From positions 1 to 38,073 of the forward strand of contig NZ_JACRAW010000018.1 of assembly GCF_016213215.1 (NCBI RefSeq): 38,073 nucleotides of DNA, read 5' to 3'. How positions within the stretch are numbered: the stretch's first letter is position 1; the number at the start of each line of letters is the position of its first letter. Under the pieces are notes generated by a model that was given only the letters and a program-made list of their open reading frames with translations, was not told the DNA's origin and ran no database searches. This document shows, one piece after another, positions 26,101 through 34,460 of the stretch. The position numbers were made by a program, and so were the translations under genes. The stretch comes from Bradyrhizobium sp. (GTDB lineage Bacteria; Pseudomonadota; Alphaproteobacteria; Rhizobiales; Xanthobacteraceae).

Positions 26101-26692
26101 ATTCCGTGGCGATCGCGAGCATCAATCCGTGCTGGTGTTCGGTGGCATCGGTCTGGCGGGTGCCGAACAGCACCGCAAAGGTCGCCATGGCCAGCGTCAC
26201 CACCAGCGCCACGTCGCCGATCAAGGGGATATGGGAGAAGGCCTCGTCCTCGCCGAGGATGGTCGCGAGCGAGGCGGCGACGGCCTTGAGCTGCAGTGCG
26301 ATATAAGGAACCGATCCGATGATCGCGATCAGCGCAACGGTGGCGGCGACGGCTTGGCTCTTGCCATAGCGGGCGCCGATGAAGTCGGCGATCGAGGTGA
26401 TGTTCTGCGACTTGGCCAGCCGGATCACGCGGCGGAGCAGGCCGATGCAGCACCCGATCATCAGAACCGGTCCGATATAGATCGCGAGGAAATCGACGTT
26501 GGTGCGGGTGGCAAAGCCGACCGAGCCGAAGAAGGTCCAGGACGTGCAGTAGATCGCCAGCGACAGCGGATAGATCAGGCCGCTGCCGCGGCCGTACCGG
26601 GCCGGCGAGCGGCGGTCACCATGACTTGCCACCAGAAACAAGAAGCCGATGTAGCCGAAGGCGGCTGCGATCACGCCCCAATCGTGCAGCAT
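23186..26692 (-). CDS. Hybrid histidine kinase with N-terminal sodium:solute symporter domain (CrbS-like)
   Basis: A 1168-residue membrane sensor kinase. Residues ~1-500 form an SSS-family transporter-like domain with about 13 helices (SGLIYPLSLAIYCTSWTFFG and FIGARYGKSQ are typical). A PAS domain follows at about 640-740 (VRQGIAVFDADLHLICSNRQF). Next come a coiled-coil linker, the phospho-accepting helix with H at about 811 (LAAASHDILQPLNAARLYV), and an ATPase domain with NLISNAIKYTPHG, DTGVGIPA and GLGLGLSIVERLA. The C-terminus is a receiver domain with D at about 1095 (LLVDYHLDRGNG). The start ATG 26692 has GAGGAGAG upstream; a GTG ten codons earlier is the alternative. This architecture is that of CrbS/MxtR-type acetate sensors. 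Whether the N-terminal domain transports or only senses is unknown. Confidence 0.92.
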   Translation of the reverse strand: MLHDWGVIAAAFGYIGFLFLVASHGDRRSPARYGRGSGLIYPLSLAIYCTSWTFFGSVGFATRTNVDFLAIYIGPVLMIGCCIGLLRRVIRLAKSQNITSIADFIGARYGKSQAVAATVALIAIIGSVPYIALQLKAVAASLATILGEDEAFSHIPLIGDVALVVTLAMATFAVLFGTRQTDATEHQHGLMLAIATESIVKLVAFIAAGAFVTFWMFSPNELIERAMKMPEAVRAINYTPSIGNFLTMTLLSFCAIMLLPRQFHVSVVENSSDAEVGRARWLFPLYLVAINLFVIPIAIAGLVTFPFGAIDPDMYVLALPMEAGAQLLSVGIFVGGLSAATAMVIVECVALSIMVSNDLVVPLVLKRAPERRGTGKDFGNFLLRSRRLAIFAIMVMAYLYYRALGNTQLAAIGLLSFAAIAQLAPAFFGGLIWRRGTARGAIGGMMIGFAAWTYTLFLPSFLDSNTAGILLLQHGPFGIGALRPQALFGADLPPLLHGVLWSLALNILTYVALSLARQPSSIELVQADLFVPNALAPIKPSFRRWRTTVTVQDIQSALAQYLGPDRARHSFDAFAARRNAPLDAAAPADFELLQYAEHLIASSIGAASSRLVMSLLLRKRTVSAKAALKLLDDSHAALHFNREILQTALNHVRQGIAVFDADLHLICSNRQFGELLAVPPHLVQFGIPLREILEFMDANGPVGSPDGEVLLEKRLAAYTTEGEPYLERLDRHMVIEVRTNRMPGGGFVITFTDVTPSFEAAEALERANATLEKRVRDRTEELTRLNSELAVAKSAAEDANISKTRFLAAASHDILQPLNAARLYVTSLVEREKAGEEARLVENIDESLEAIEEILGALLDISRLDAGAMTPSISSFKMADLMRSLEIEFTPVARAKRLELTFVPCSLPVQSDRLMLRRLLQNLISNAIKYTPHGRVLVGCRRHGQSLRIAVYDTGVGIPAPKRSEIFKEFHRLEQGARIARGLGLGLSIVERLARVLNHGIALDSTASGGSVFSVTLPTAKAVTHTAAVTSATPVAKTPISGALIVCIENDASILDGMRTLLTAWEAEVIAVADPEAAIAAIDAAGRRVTGLLVDYHLDRGNGLAAIRDIRRRFGDNIPAILITADRSPHVQAAAREERIAVLNKPVKPASLRALLGQWRTQQMVAAE

Positions 26693-26846
26693 TGCCGCTT
26701 TGCTCTCCTCGCGCAGGGCCACACGCCCGGTTCAGAGGCAAAATCTAGCGAATCATGCCGCCGGAAGCGACAGCAAACCTCTGGGACGTCTCAAGAAACG
26801 GGATCGTCGTTAAACGCGCTGCAGCAAGGCACGTTCGACGGAGAGG

Positions 26847-28076
26847 CTACTCCGCCGCCAGCGATTTCTTCTGGAGGGGCAGGCCCAGATGTTCCCACAC
26901 CTGCACCAGCGCTTCAGCGAGGCCGTCGATCAGCCGGTCGTCATGATAGGGCGAGGGCGTGATGCGCAGCCGCTCGCTGCCCTTGGCAACGGTCGGATAG
27001 TTGATCGGCTGGATATAGATGCCGTGCTCTCGCAGCAGGATATCGGAAGCCTTCTTGCACTTCTCGGGGTCGCCGACGAACAGCGGCACAATGTGGGTGT
27101 CGCTCGACATCACCGGCAGGCCGGCGGCGGTCAGGATCGCCTTGACGCGGGCGGCGCGGTCCTGATGGCGCTCGCGCTCCCAGCTCGAGACTTTCAGGTG
27201 CTTGATCGCGGCGGTAGCGGCCGAACAGATCGCCGGCGGCAGCGCGGTGGTGAAGATGAAGCCCGGGGCATAGGAGCGGACTGCGTCGATGATCTGGGCG
27301 TTGGCGGCGATATAGCCGCCGAGACAGCCGAACGCCTTGGCGAGCGTGCCTTCGATGATGTCGATGCGGTGCATCACGCCGTCGCGTTCGGCGATGCCGC
27401 CGCCGCGCGGGCCGTACATGCCCACCGCATGGACCTCGTCGACATAGGTCAGCGCGCCGTACTTCTCGGCGAGGTCACAGATTCGCTCCAGCGGGCCGAC
27501 GTCGCCGTCCATGGAATAGAGGCTCTCGCAGGCAATCAGCTTGGGCCGGTCGGGCCCGGCGGCCTGCAGCAGCTCTTCGAGGTGCGCCATGTCGTTATGC
27601 CGGAACACGATCCGCTCGCACCCGGACTGGCGGACGCCTTCGATCATGGAATTATGGTTCAGCGCATCCGACAGGATCAGGCAGTTCGGGATGAGCTTGG
27701 CGAGGGTCGAGATGCCGGTCTGGTTGGAGACGTAACCGGAGGTAAACAGGAGAGCCGCTTCCTTGCCATGCAGGTCAGCGAGCTCCGCTTCGAGCTGCAC
27801 CAGGGGGTGATGGGTGCCCGCGATGTTGCGGGTGCCGCCGGCCCCGGTTCCAGCGCGGGTCGCGGTTTCCACCATGGCACCGATAACCTTGGGGTGCTGG
27901 CCCATGCCGAGGTAGTCGTTCGAGCACCAGATCACGACGTCGCGTCGCCCCTTCGGCGAGTGCCAGACCGCGTGCGGGAAACGGCCGGCGAGGCGCTCCA
28001 GATCGGCAAAAACCCGGTACCGCTGCTCGGCGTGAAGCTGGTCGAGGGCGGAGCTGAAATACTGGCTGTAATCCAT
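26847..28076 (-). CDS. hemA: 5-aminolevulinate synthase (Shemin pathway)
   Basis: It condenses glycine and succinyl-CoA to 5-aminolevulinate, the first step of tetrapyrrole synthesis. Its 409 residues match my memory of rhizobial HemA. The PLP lysine is K247 in [13 protein letters not shown], the cofactor-binding aspartate is D213 in [12 protein letters not shown], and the substrate stretch [22 protein letters not shown] lies at about residues 75-97. Haem from this pathway feeds the aa3 and microaerobic oxidases and, if the host is photosynthetic, bacteriochlorophyll. A perfect FNR/FixK-type palindrome lies about 120-130 bases upstream of the start codon, suggesting low-oxygen induction. The sensor kinase gene is 155 bases downstream on the same strand, but is probably separate. 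Confidence 0.96.
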   Translation of the reverse strand: MDYSQYFSSALDQLHAEQRYRVFADLERLAGRFPHAVWHSPKGRRDVVIWCSNDYLGMGQHPKVIGAMVETATRAGTGAGGTRNIAGTHHPLVQLEAELADLHGKEAALLFTSGYVSNQTGISTLAKLIPNCLILSDALNHNSMIEGVRQSGCERIVFRHNDMAHLEELLQAAGPDRPKLIACESLYSMDGDVGPLERICDLAEKYGALTYVDEVHAVGMYGPRGGGIAERDGVMHRIDIIEGTLAKAFGCLGGYIAANAQIIDAVRSYAPGFIFTTALPPAICSAATAAIKHLKVSSWERERHQDRAARVKAILTAAGLPVMSSDTHIVPLFVGDPEKCKKASDILLREHGIYIQPINYPTVAKGSERLRITPSPYHDDRLIDGLAEALVQVWEHLGLPLQKKSLAAE

Positions 28077-28194
28077 CGCGAGACCTGGAAGGGCTGGGGG
28101 CCTTGAGCGGCACGCGACCTTTTTAGAGCCTTTCCAGCTTTACTGTCGAGCAAGAATCGGGCTGGTCCGGAATGCTACCTAAGCCGGGCGATCA

Positions 28195-28208
28195 TTGATT
28201 TAAATCAA
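28195..28208 (-). promoter_or_regulatory. FNR/FixK-type binding site upstream of hemA
   Basis: TTGATTTAAATCAA is a perfect match to TTGAT-N4-ATCAA, the recognition site of the FNR/FixK family. It is centred about 125 bases ahead of the hemA start codon, inside the 173-base gap between hemA and the MBL gene. Because both flanking genes run on the minus strand, hemA is the only gene it can serve directly. As I recall, the Bradyrhizobium hemA gene is known to respond to FixK2. Confidence 0.8.
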
Positions 28209-28249
28209 TCCGGTACGCGCCCTTTTGTGCTGGCATACCTGCTCGAAAA

Positions 28250-29311
28250 TCAGGTGGTCTTGAACCGCAGGACGCCGTCCTTTTGTTCCGCCGTCAGCCG
28301 TCCTTCCACCAGCATGTAGTTGACGTGAGCGATCAGTTCGCCCGCGGCAAAACCCATCTGGTGCGGGTCCAGCACATGCTTGTGGAACACCACCGGGACG
28401 AGCTGCGCCGAGGTCTGTGGAACTTCACGGCAGGCTTCCGCGATGAGCCGGCAGCGCTCCTCATGGTGGTCGGCCAACTGCTTGATACGCGTCTTCAAGC
28501 CATAGAACGGTACCCCGTGGCCGGGCAGCACCAGCACGTCGTAGGGCAGGGTGGTGGTCAGGCTGGCCAGTGAGGCGAGATACTCGCCAAGCGAATTCTG
28601 GTCGGGTTCGACCGCCCAGACGCTGACGTTCGGCGAGATCTTGCTCAGCACCTGGTCGGCCGAAAAGAACAGCTTGTCGGCCGCGCAATAGAGCATCACC
28701 TGGTCGAGCGCGTGCCCGCCCCCGGTGATCACCTTGAGACGGCGGCTGCCGATCGTCAGCTCGTCGCCGTGAGAGATGCGCCGATACGAGGCTGGCAGCG
28801 TCGAAACACGCGTCAGATACTCCTGGCCGCGGCCGAGCAACTGGTCGGTCAGGGTCTCGTCCATGCCGTGGCGAAGGAAGAACCGCCGCTGCGCATTGCG
28901 CCGCTCCTCGGTGCCGCGGTTCTGGTGATAGACCGATTGCAGGTACTCGACCTGCGACATCTCCAGCGGGCAGTCGAAACGCTCGACGATCCATCCCGCA
29001 AGTCCGACGTGATCGGGATGCGAATGGGTCACGATCAGGCGCGTGACATTCGCATTCTTCAGCGGTCCCTCGAATAGCGTGGTCCAGGCCGCGATCGTCT
29101 CTTCGTTGCCGAAGCCGGAATCCACCACCGCCCAGCCGTCGTCATCGGCCAGGAGGTAGATGTTTACGTGGTTGAGCCGGAACGGCAGCTTCAGCCGCGC
29201 CCACAATAGGCCCGGCCTCAACTCCACGACCTGATCCGGACCGGGGTGTTGCTCCCAGGGGTAACGCAGCGCCTCGGCCGAAGATTGAACCATGTCTGTT
29301 TTTGAATGCAT
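28250..29311 (-). CDS. MBL-fold metallo-hydrolase
   Basis: A 353-residue metallo-beta-lactamase fold hydrolase. The di-metal motif is T95-H96-S97-H98-P99-D100-H101, with further ligands expected at ITGGGHALDQ (about residue 218), FSADQVL and LPGHGVPFYG (about residue 290). The C-terminal ~80 residues (from KTRIKQLADHHEERCRLIAEA) form the helical extension seen in LACTB2-like members. It has no signal peptide. The substrate cannot be assigned; relatives act on thioesters, lactones, RNA and others. The first ATG (29311) is taken as start; ATG 29293 is possible, and neither has a good ribosome binding site. Confidence 0.88.
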   Translation of the reverse strand: MHSKTDMVQSSAEALRYPWEQHPGPDQVVELRPGLLWARLKLPFRLNHVNIYLLADDDGWAVVDSGFGNEETIAAWTTLFEGPLKNANVTRLIVTHSHPDHVGLAGWIVERFDCPLEMSQVEYLQSVYHQNRGTEERRNAQRRFFLRHGMDETLTDQLLGRGQEYLTRVSTLPASYRRISHGDELTIGSRRLKVITGGGHALDQVMLYCAADKLFFSADQVLSKISPNVSVWAVEPDQNSLGEYLASLASLTTTLPYDVLVLPGHGVPFYGLKTRIKQLADHHEERCRLIAEACREVPQTSAQLVPVVFHKHVLDPHQMGFAAGELIAHVNYMLVEGRLTAEQKDGVLRFKTT

Positions 29312-29532
29312 CGCTTATCCGCTTAACCGTACGGCGGGCGCGACGCCAGCCGAAAAACGGTCGGCTGCCGCGGTGACCGCGTTTGGTGGCGATAGTGCCG
29401 GAAAAGGCGGGCCGGACCTTGCGCATACCAGTCATTCCGGAGCGCATCAGTGGAGCCGCGAAAGCACGACTGATGACGGCCCGGAACATCCCGGGTCCGG
29501 GTCCGGTGCTGTCGCACCGCCCCGGAGCATGG

Positions 29533-31665
29533 CTACGCCGCCCGGATGTTGGTGAGGAAAGCGTCGATTTCCCCTCGCAGCAACTCCGCTTCGCGGCGCA
29601 GCTCTTCCGAAGCATTCAACACGTCAGTCGCCGCCGTCCCCGCCTCGGCCGAGGCGGTGGAAACGCCGACGATGTTGCTGGAAACCTCGCTGGTGCCGCC
29701 GGCGGCATGCTGGATGTTGCGGGCGATTTCGCGCGTGGCGGCGCCCTGCTCCTCGACGGCGGCCGCGATCGCGGTCGTCACGTCGTTGATCTCGCCGATG
29801 GTCCTGCCGATGCTCCGGATCGCGCCTACCGCCGAACCGGTAACCTGCTGCATGCTGGCGATCTGGCCCCGGATTTCCTCGGTCGCCTTGGCGGTCTGCT
29901 CCGCAAGGCTCTTCACCTCGGAGGCGACCACCGCAAATCCGCGACCGGCTTCGCCGGCCCGCGCGGCCTCGATGGTGGCGTTGAGCGCCAGCAGGTTGGT
30001 CTGAGAGGCGATGACCTGGATCAGGTCGACCACGACGCTGATCCGGCCCGCATTGTCGGCGAGGCCCTGCACCGTGGAGTCGGTAGCGCCAGCCTCCTCG
30101 ACCGCCTTGCGGGCGATCTCGGCCGAGGTGACGACCTGGCGGCTGATTTCGGCGATCGAAGACGACAGTTCTTCCGTTCCGGACGACACCGTCTGCACAT
30201 TGACGGAGGTTTCCTCCGCAGCCGCAGCAACGGTGTTGACCAGCGCGTTGGACCGGTCGGCGGTCGCCGTCATGCTCCGAGCAGTCATCTGCATGGAATT
30301 GGCGGATTGCTGCAGGCTCTCCAGCGCGGTGCGGACCGTGCCTTCGAATGCGGCGATGCGCGCCTCCATGCGCGAGGCGCGCTCGGCCTTGGCGACGCGA
30401 TCCTTGTCCTGCTCCGCCGAAAGTGCGCGGGCCTTGATCATGCTGTCGCGGAAGACCTGCAGCGTCTCGGCCATCGCCGCGATCTCGTCGCTGTCGTTGG
30501 AGTGATAGATCTCCGTTTCAAGATCGCCTTGCGACAAGAGCTGCATCGACCGCTGCAGGCTGCCGATACGGCGCAGGATATTGCGGCCGACATAGAGCCA
30601 GACGAACAGCGCCGAACCGATCAACGTCAGGGCGCCGACCGCCAGCATTCCGGTCGTTGCCAGCGAAATCTCATTCCGCGCCTGGAGTGTCGAGGTGTTG
30701 GTCTCGGTCTGCACGTTGTCGACGAGCTGCTGCACGCTGATACCCAGACCGACATTGAGCTTGCGCGTCTCTTCCAGAATGGTCTGGCCGTAGTCGATCG
30801 CGTCCAGCTCCTTCTGGCGCACCTTGAACACACCGGCCTTGCCCTCGCCCAAAGCCAGAAGGCTCTGCGCGGCCTCCCGTACCGCCTTGCTTGCGGAATT
30901 GCCGGGCAGCATGTCGAGATTGGACTTAACGCGTTCCCGCGTGTCCTTGAATTCCTTCTCGATGGCGTCCAGCGTGTCGCTGGAGCCGGCCGACAGCGCC
31001 GCCATCATCTCGGAGGCCATCAGATTGCCGCTGGCCAGAACGTTGCCGAGCTGATCGACGGTGCGGGCGGCCTGCATCGCATCGTCCGTCGAAATCTCGG
31101 CGGCGCTCAGGATGGCGTTGAGCTGGGTCTGAGCGTCCAGCATGGCCGGATTGGCCGCGGCAGCGAAAGCTGCCTGCGCGCTGCGCAGCGCCTCATATTG
31201 CTTGGCGTGCAGAGCGGCGGTGTCCAGCCGCTCGCGCGCCGCCGAAACCAGGCTCCTGGTGGCCTCGTCGATGTTCTTGACGGTCTCGCCGAGCGCGGAA
31301 ACCACGGTCTTGTCGGCGCCGAGCTCGACGATCTCGCCGAGCTTCTGCGCCGCTAGCTTCTGGATCTCCTGCACCTTTCTGGTGCGTTCGTTCAGCGCCT
31401 CTTCGCTGATGGATGCAAGCACGCCGGGACCCTGGGCGGCGATCGTTGCGCTCTGGGCCGACAGCTGCAGGCTCGCGGAAAGCCGCGGGATGTGGCGTCC
31501 GCTCAGGTCCATCATCGTTTCGCCGAGATGGCTGAACATGAAGCCGGCGCCGACGCTGATTGCAAGCGCCATGCCGGCGATCGTCGCGAAGGCGGCGAAC
31601 AGACTGCCCCTGACGCCCCAGCGCAGGAACGAGAAACGGGAAGATTTGAACTTACCCAGGCGCAT
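29533..31665 (-). CDS. Methyl-accepting chemotaxis protein
   Basis: A 710-residue transmembrane receptor that signals to a CheA/CheW array. Residues ~18-42 form the first membrane helix. Residues ~43-330 are a long, all-helical, Ala/Ser-rich periplasmic region, without a clear Cache or PAS signature and resembling helical-bundle sensors. The second membrane helix is at about 335-358 ([21 protein letters not shown]), a HAMP domain at about 359-415 ([21 protein letters not shown]), and the signalling hairpin with tip [30 protein letters not shown] near residue 560. GGGGGAG lies five bases ahead of the ATG. No che genes are in the window. The ligand is unknown. Confidence 0.93.
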   Translation of the reverse strand: MRLGKFKSSRFSFLRWGVRGSLFAAFATIAGMALAISVGAGFMFSHLGETMMDLSGRHIPRLSASLQLSAQSATIAAQGPGVLASISEEALNERTRKVQEIQKLAAQKLGEIVELGADKTVVSALGETVKNIDEATRSLVSAARERLDTAALHAKQYEALRSAQAAFAAAANPAMLDAQTQLNAILSAAEISTDDAMQAARTVDQLGNVLASGNLMASEMMAALSAGSSDTLDAIEKEFKDTRERVKSNLDMLPGNSASKAVREAAQSLLALGEGKAGVFKVRQKELDAIDYGQTILEETRKLNVGLGISVQQLVDNVQTETNTSTLQARNEISLATTGMLAVGALTLIGSALFVWLYVGRNILRRIGSLQRSMQLLSQGDLETEIYHSNDSDEIAAMAETLQVFRDSMIKARALSAEQDKDRVAKAERASRMEARIAAFEGTVRTALESLQQSANSMQMTARSMTATADRSNALVNTVAAAAEETSVNVQTVSSGTEELSSSIAEISRQVVTSAEIARKAVEEAGATDSTVQGLADNAGRISVVVDLIQVIASQTNLLALNATIEAARAGEAGRGFAVVASEVKSLAEQTAKATEEIRGQIASMQQVTGSAVGAIRSIGRTIGEINDVTTAIAAAVEEQGAATREIARNIQHAAGGTSEVSSNIVGVSTASAEAGTAATDVLNASEELRREAELLRGEIDAFLTNIRAA

Positions 31666-31772
31666 ACAGCTCCCCCAAGCCGCTATCTTGAATTGTGGGC
31701 CCAGTATCAGGGTGCCAAGTTAAGAAATCGCAGCGCCGGGATCGGGTAATTTCAACAACTTGGAAAGCAAGA

Positions 31773-31794
31773 GGGCCGGCGAAGCCGCCGGCCC
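31773..31794 (-). terminator. Intrinsic terminator of the porin gene
   Basis: GGGCCGGCG (31773-31781), loop AAGC, CGCCGGCCC (31786-31794), a 9-bp GC stem. On the minus strand it is followed by TCTTGCTTTCC. It lies 27 bases past the porin stop and ahead of the chemotaxis receptor gene. Confidence 0.82.
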
Positions 31795-31821
31795 TGTCGT
31801 TGCCAAAGGACTAATGGTGCC

Positions 31822-32544
31822 TCAGTATTGCGCCACTGCCGGGCTGGCCCAGTTAAATCTGTAGTTGAGACCGGCCTTGAACGTGTGATCGTCGGTGGTG
31901 AAGCTGCCGGCGCCAATGAGCGGGGCCGGCGCCGTGAAGTGGGCGCTGCCGAAATCGTAGTACTGATACTCGCCCTTGGCCGACCAGTTCGGCGCGAACA
32001 TATATTCGAGGCCCGCCCCGATGGTGTAGCCGTTGCGGTGGTCGCCAACAATCACGAAGGGAACGGGCGCGCCGGCAAGCGTCACGTTTTCGTTGTTGTC
32101 CGAATAGGCATAGCCGCCCTTCACATAGAGAAGCCCCGGGCCCCAGCTGTAGCCGACGCGGCCGGTAATCGAGCCGAGGCCGCGCTGGTCGTTGGTGTAG
32201 GTATAGCCGCCCGGAAAGACGGCGCCGACATTTCCGGCGAGCCAGCTGTACTGGCCTTCGAGGCCGACAACGAAGTTGGGATGGAGCTGCCAGTCGGCGC
32301 CGACCTGCAGACCGCCGAGGAAGCGGCCGTTGCCGTTGTTGCCGATGGCGAGGCCGTTGAAGTTGCTGTCGCTGGAGAACGCACCGCCGAGATGGCCGCC
32401 GATGTAGAAGCCGGTCCAGTTGTAAATCGGCGCGACGTAAGCCGGGGCAGGCGCTCTGTTGTAATAGCGCGCGCCAAGATCGGCGGCGAAGGCCGGTGCG
32501 GCGCCACACGCGAACAGCGCTGCGGTGAACAGAAGCTTCTTCAT
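31822..32544 (-). CDS. Outer-membrane beta-barrel protein, Omp25/RopB-like
   Basis: A 240-residue outer-membrane protein. The signal peptide is MKKLLFTAALFACGAAPAFA, with cleavage after about residue 21. The mature part begins with a Pro/Ala/Tyr segment ending VAPIYNWTGFYIGGHLGGAF, the hallmark start of the barrel in this alphaproteobacterial family. Alternating aromatic strands follow, and the barrel closes in FKAGLNYRFNW. A tail of about nine residues (ASPAVAQY) follows the usual YRF end, which is slightly unusual. ATG 32544 is preceded by GGAG at eight bases; the frame runs 30 codons further upstream without family features. These proteins are abundant surface structural proteins rather than specific pores. 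Confidence 0.9.
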   Translation of the reverse strand: MKKLLFTAALFACGAAPAFAADLGARYYNRAPAPAYVAPIYNWTGFYIGGHLGGAFSSDSNFNGLAIGNNGNGRFLGGLQVGADWQLHPNFVVGLEGQYSWLAGNVGAVFPGGYTYTNDQRGLGSITGRVGYSWGPGLLYVKGGYAYSDNNENVTLAGAPVPFVIVGDHRNGYTIGAGLEYMFAPNWSAKGEYQYYDFGSAHFTAPAPLIGAGSFTTDDHTFKAGLNYRFNWASPAVAQY

Positions 32545-32895
32545 TGTCTTTACTCCAACAAGTACCGGCAGACGCCGCGCGGGCGCCACCCATGGGTTTC
32601 GCAGATAGCTCGCATTTGACAAAAATGCTGTCACGTCCGCGCCACAGCGGCTCGCAACCTAACCTATTGGCCGCTAAATCTTTTTTGTGCTTAACGGCCG
32701 CTTAAGAAAGGCTGAAAAAAGGCTTAATTTTCGTGGCCGTCCGAAGTCTCGCGACAGGGGTCCTTAACCAAGACGGCGACGGGGCTTCCTCGCGCGCCTT
32801 GTCGCGAATTCCCTGCCGTCGCGCGGCCGACCTTCGATTTTCAGCGCCGGATCCCGTCGCGCAAACAGCGCAGATCGAATCGTGCAAAAGAACGG
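32545..32895. other. Non-coding region upstream of the porin gene
   Basis: About 350 bases between the porin start and the 3' end of the 103-residue gene. It holds an A/T-rich patch (about 32676-32731) that stands out in this GC-rich window, including an 11-bp-spaced direct repeat of AAAGGCT (32707-32713 and 32718-32724) and the imperfect palindrome CTTAACGGCCGCTTAAG just before it. This is the likeliest place for porin promoter and regulator sites. Short open frames here show no protein-like features. Confidence 0.45.
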
Positions 32896-33207
32896 CTACT
32901 CCCTGCCCAACGCGTTGCGAAGCTCGTCCAGCGCCTTCGTGAGCTGCTCGCGATGCTCCATATCGTCCTCGGCCAGCGCCCCGACGCTCGACGCGAGTTC
33001 ACGCAAGATGCTGGCGAGCAACCCATAACTGATGTGCAGGTGAACCGATTTGCGCACGTCCTCCGCGCCGGGACGTTCGAGCACCAGCGCAAATCCCCTC
33101 GGGTCGAGATGCGCCTCGAATCGTGACGTATGCTCGAAGGTTCCGACGTAGAATTTGTCGGGATATTCGATCGCGATCTCTGCCTTGTCCGGAACGGGTT
33201 TCGACAT
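32896..33207 (-). CDS. Small soluble protein of unknown function beside the nif region
   Basis: A 103-residue protein with no signal peptide, no membrane segment and no cysteine. The first ~55 residues look beta-rich (AEIAIEYPDKFYVGTFEHTSRFEAHLDPRGFALVLERPG); the rest is helical (SYGLLASILRELASSVGALAED and EQLTKALDELRNAL). GGAGG lies close ahead of its ATG, supporting translation. I do not recognise a family. It lies 60 bases downstream of the YqeB-like gene on the same strand, so the pair may form an operon that runs away from fixR-nifA. Confidence 0.7.
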   Translation of the reverse strand: MSKPVPDKAEIAIEYPDKFYVGTFEHTSRFEAHLDPRGFALVLERPGAEDVRKSVHLHISYGLLASILRELASSVGALAEDDMEHREQLTKALDELRNALGRE

Positions 33208-33267
33208 CGGTCCCTCCGCGATGATCTGGAATCATGACAGAGGTGGACGCGCCCGCTTTGCGGTAGG

Positions 33268-34149
33268 TCAGAGTCTTGGCGGCTGCGCTCCGGCGAACGT
33301 AGCTGGGCGAGGTGCGGCCGGCTTGTCGTTGTGGCGGGCGGCATGGTTCAGGATCGCCGCCAGCGTGGCTCTGGCAATGGCCCGACCGCGTTCGTCGATG
33401 CCAGTCCATTGTGCCTTCCGTCCTCGCGGATCGATTTCGAGCAGCTTGACCGCGGCAGGAACTTCGCTGCCATCGCGGACGATGCCGCGCAGGAAGCCGT
33501 CGCGCGGCGCCAGGACGGGAACGCCGGACAGATGGCCGAGCACGAGATCCTTGTAGACCCGCGTACCGATCTCGACCGGGGTCCGCCAACGGCCGGCAAC
33601 GGAAGAGTAGACGAAGCGCTCCGCGCCCACATCGCCAAGTGAACTGGCAACACCGTCGGCCACATCGGTCCAGCCGTGGTCGGCAACCAGTCCGATGCTG
33701 CCCGGGCGGGTCTCGACGGCGACATCGCAATTGGAGCTGGAGGAGAAGCCCGGGCCAAGTCCGATCGTCAGCCGCGCCAGCCGCCGCAGATCGGGGGTGA
33801 TGCGGCGCTTCTGCAAACGCGCATCGATCAGGACGTCGATTGAGTGGAGCGGAAGCAGATCGAGCAGTCCGAGCCGGGTGACCAGCATCGGCCCTGGATT
33901 GCGCAGCGCCCGGAGTATCTGGATCGCGTGATCGGCGCGCTCGCCCGAGATATCCTCCACGCGCGTCGCATCGCCGAACAGTACGTCGTGAAAAGCCATC
34001 TTGCGTCGGATGACCGGTGGATCGGGGTCGTGCGACATCACCACGCAACAACCCGCGCGTGACAAATGGACGCCGATGGCGGACGCGATTTCGTTGGTGC
34101 CGAGAATGATCGCGAAACACGTTGTTGCTGGGTCAATCGGCTGATGCAT
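33268..34149 (-). CDS. YqeB/EF2563-like protein (molybdenum-hydroxylase maturation family)
   Basis: A 293-residue protein that resembles, from memory, the EF2563/YqeB family found with selenium-dependent molybdenum hydroxylases. The Rossmann-like N-terminus is CFAIILGTNEIASAIGVHLSRAG with RRKMAFHDVLFG after it. The middle has IDVLIDARLQKRRITPDL and LTIGLGPGFSSSSNCDVAVET. The C-terminal part has VLAPRDGFLRGIVRDGSEV, KLLEIDPRGRKAQWTGIDERGRAIA and LAAILNHA, all in family order. The start is put at ATG 34149 because the frame upstream lacks similarity; no good ribosome binding site is visible. It is divergent from fixR, 311 bases apart. A role in molybdenum handling for nitrogenase or another enzyme is inference only. 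Confidence 0.72.
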   Translation of the reverse strand: MHQPIDPATTCFAIILGTNEIASAIGVHLSRAGCCVVMSHDPDPPVIRRKMAFHDVLFGDATRVEDISGERADHAIQILRALRNPGPMLVTRLGLLDLLPLHSIDVLIDARLQKRRITPDLRRLARLTIGLGPGFSSSSNCDVAVETRPGSIGLVADHGWTDVADGVASSLGDVGAERFVYSSVAGRWRTPVEIGTRVYKDLVLGHLSGVPVLAPRDGFLRGIVRDGSEVPAAVKLLEIDPRGRKAQWTGIDERGRAIARATLAAILNHAARHNDKPAAPRPATFAGAQPPRL

Positions 34150-34351
34150 TCGAACCACGTTATGCCAGAGGCGAGTTGGCAATGCCCGACAAGGCCGCAC
34201 TGCCACTTGAGGACCAAGCGAGGAGAGCAAGAGCCGGGCCAGTCAGAAGGATGCATCGCGCTTCATTGACGACCCCGCCTCATCCGCGGGTGAATGCCCT
34301 GTTCGAAAGCGCACGCGACGCGTGTTTCAAAGCCGCCACGATGTTGGCAAG

Positions 34352-34366
34352 GCGACATTCGAAGAT
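34352..34366 (+). promoter_or_regulatory. RegR-like binding site upstream of fixR
   Basis: GCGACATT (34352-34359) matches the first eight positions of the RegR box as I recall it, GNG(A/G)C(A/G)TTNNGNCGC; the second half (GAAGAT) does not match well. Its centre is about 65-70 bases upstream of the expected sigma-54 start near 34422, which is where the B. japonicum fixR-nifA activator site lies as I recall. The partial match keeps confidence modest. Confidence 0.5.
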
Positions 34367-34395
34367 GAAAAACGCTGCAAGTTCTCCGTTCGCGG

Positions 34396-34411
34396 TGGCC
34401 CGAATCCTGCA
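34396..34411 (+). promoter_or_regulatory. Sigma-54 (RpoN) -24/-12 promoter of fixR-nifA
   Basis: TGGCCCGAATCCTGCA has the invariant GG (34397-34398), ten bases, then GC (34409-34410), close to the consensus TGGCACG-N4-TTGCA. Transcription would start near 34421-34422, which is 39-40 bases before the fixR TTG start. The same arrangement drives fixR-nifA in B. japonicum as I recall. Confidence 0.8.
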
Positions 34412-34460
34412 GCGTCCATTCAAACAGGTGCATCGATCCGGAAGCACGTCAGGAGCTTGC

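Larger units (their letters stand above)
34150..34460. other. Divergent regulatory region between the YqeB-like gene and fixR
   Basis: About 311 bases without a supported gene. The fixR side holds a -24/-12 promoter and a RegR-like site. The frame of fixR happens to stay open through this region back to about 34122, but that part overlaps the promoter and has no FixR-like sequence, so I treat it as non-coding. I see no clear NifA site for the minus-strand gene. Confidence 0.65.

Noticed and set aside
24701..26962. 753-codon open frame on the plus strand opposite the sensor kinase
   Set aside because: Translation is Arg/Gly/His/Asp-rich with no domain, and the minus strand encodes a clear multidomain kinase. 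It is a GC-bias shadow.
34122..34460. Upstream extension of the fixR frame
   Set aside because: It would place the start before the -24/-12 promoter, and the extra residues do not look like FixR. TTG 34461 has a proper AGGAG site.
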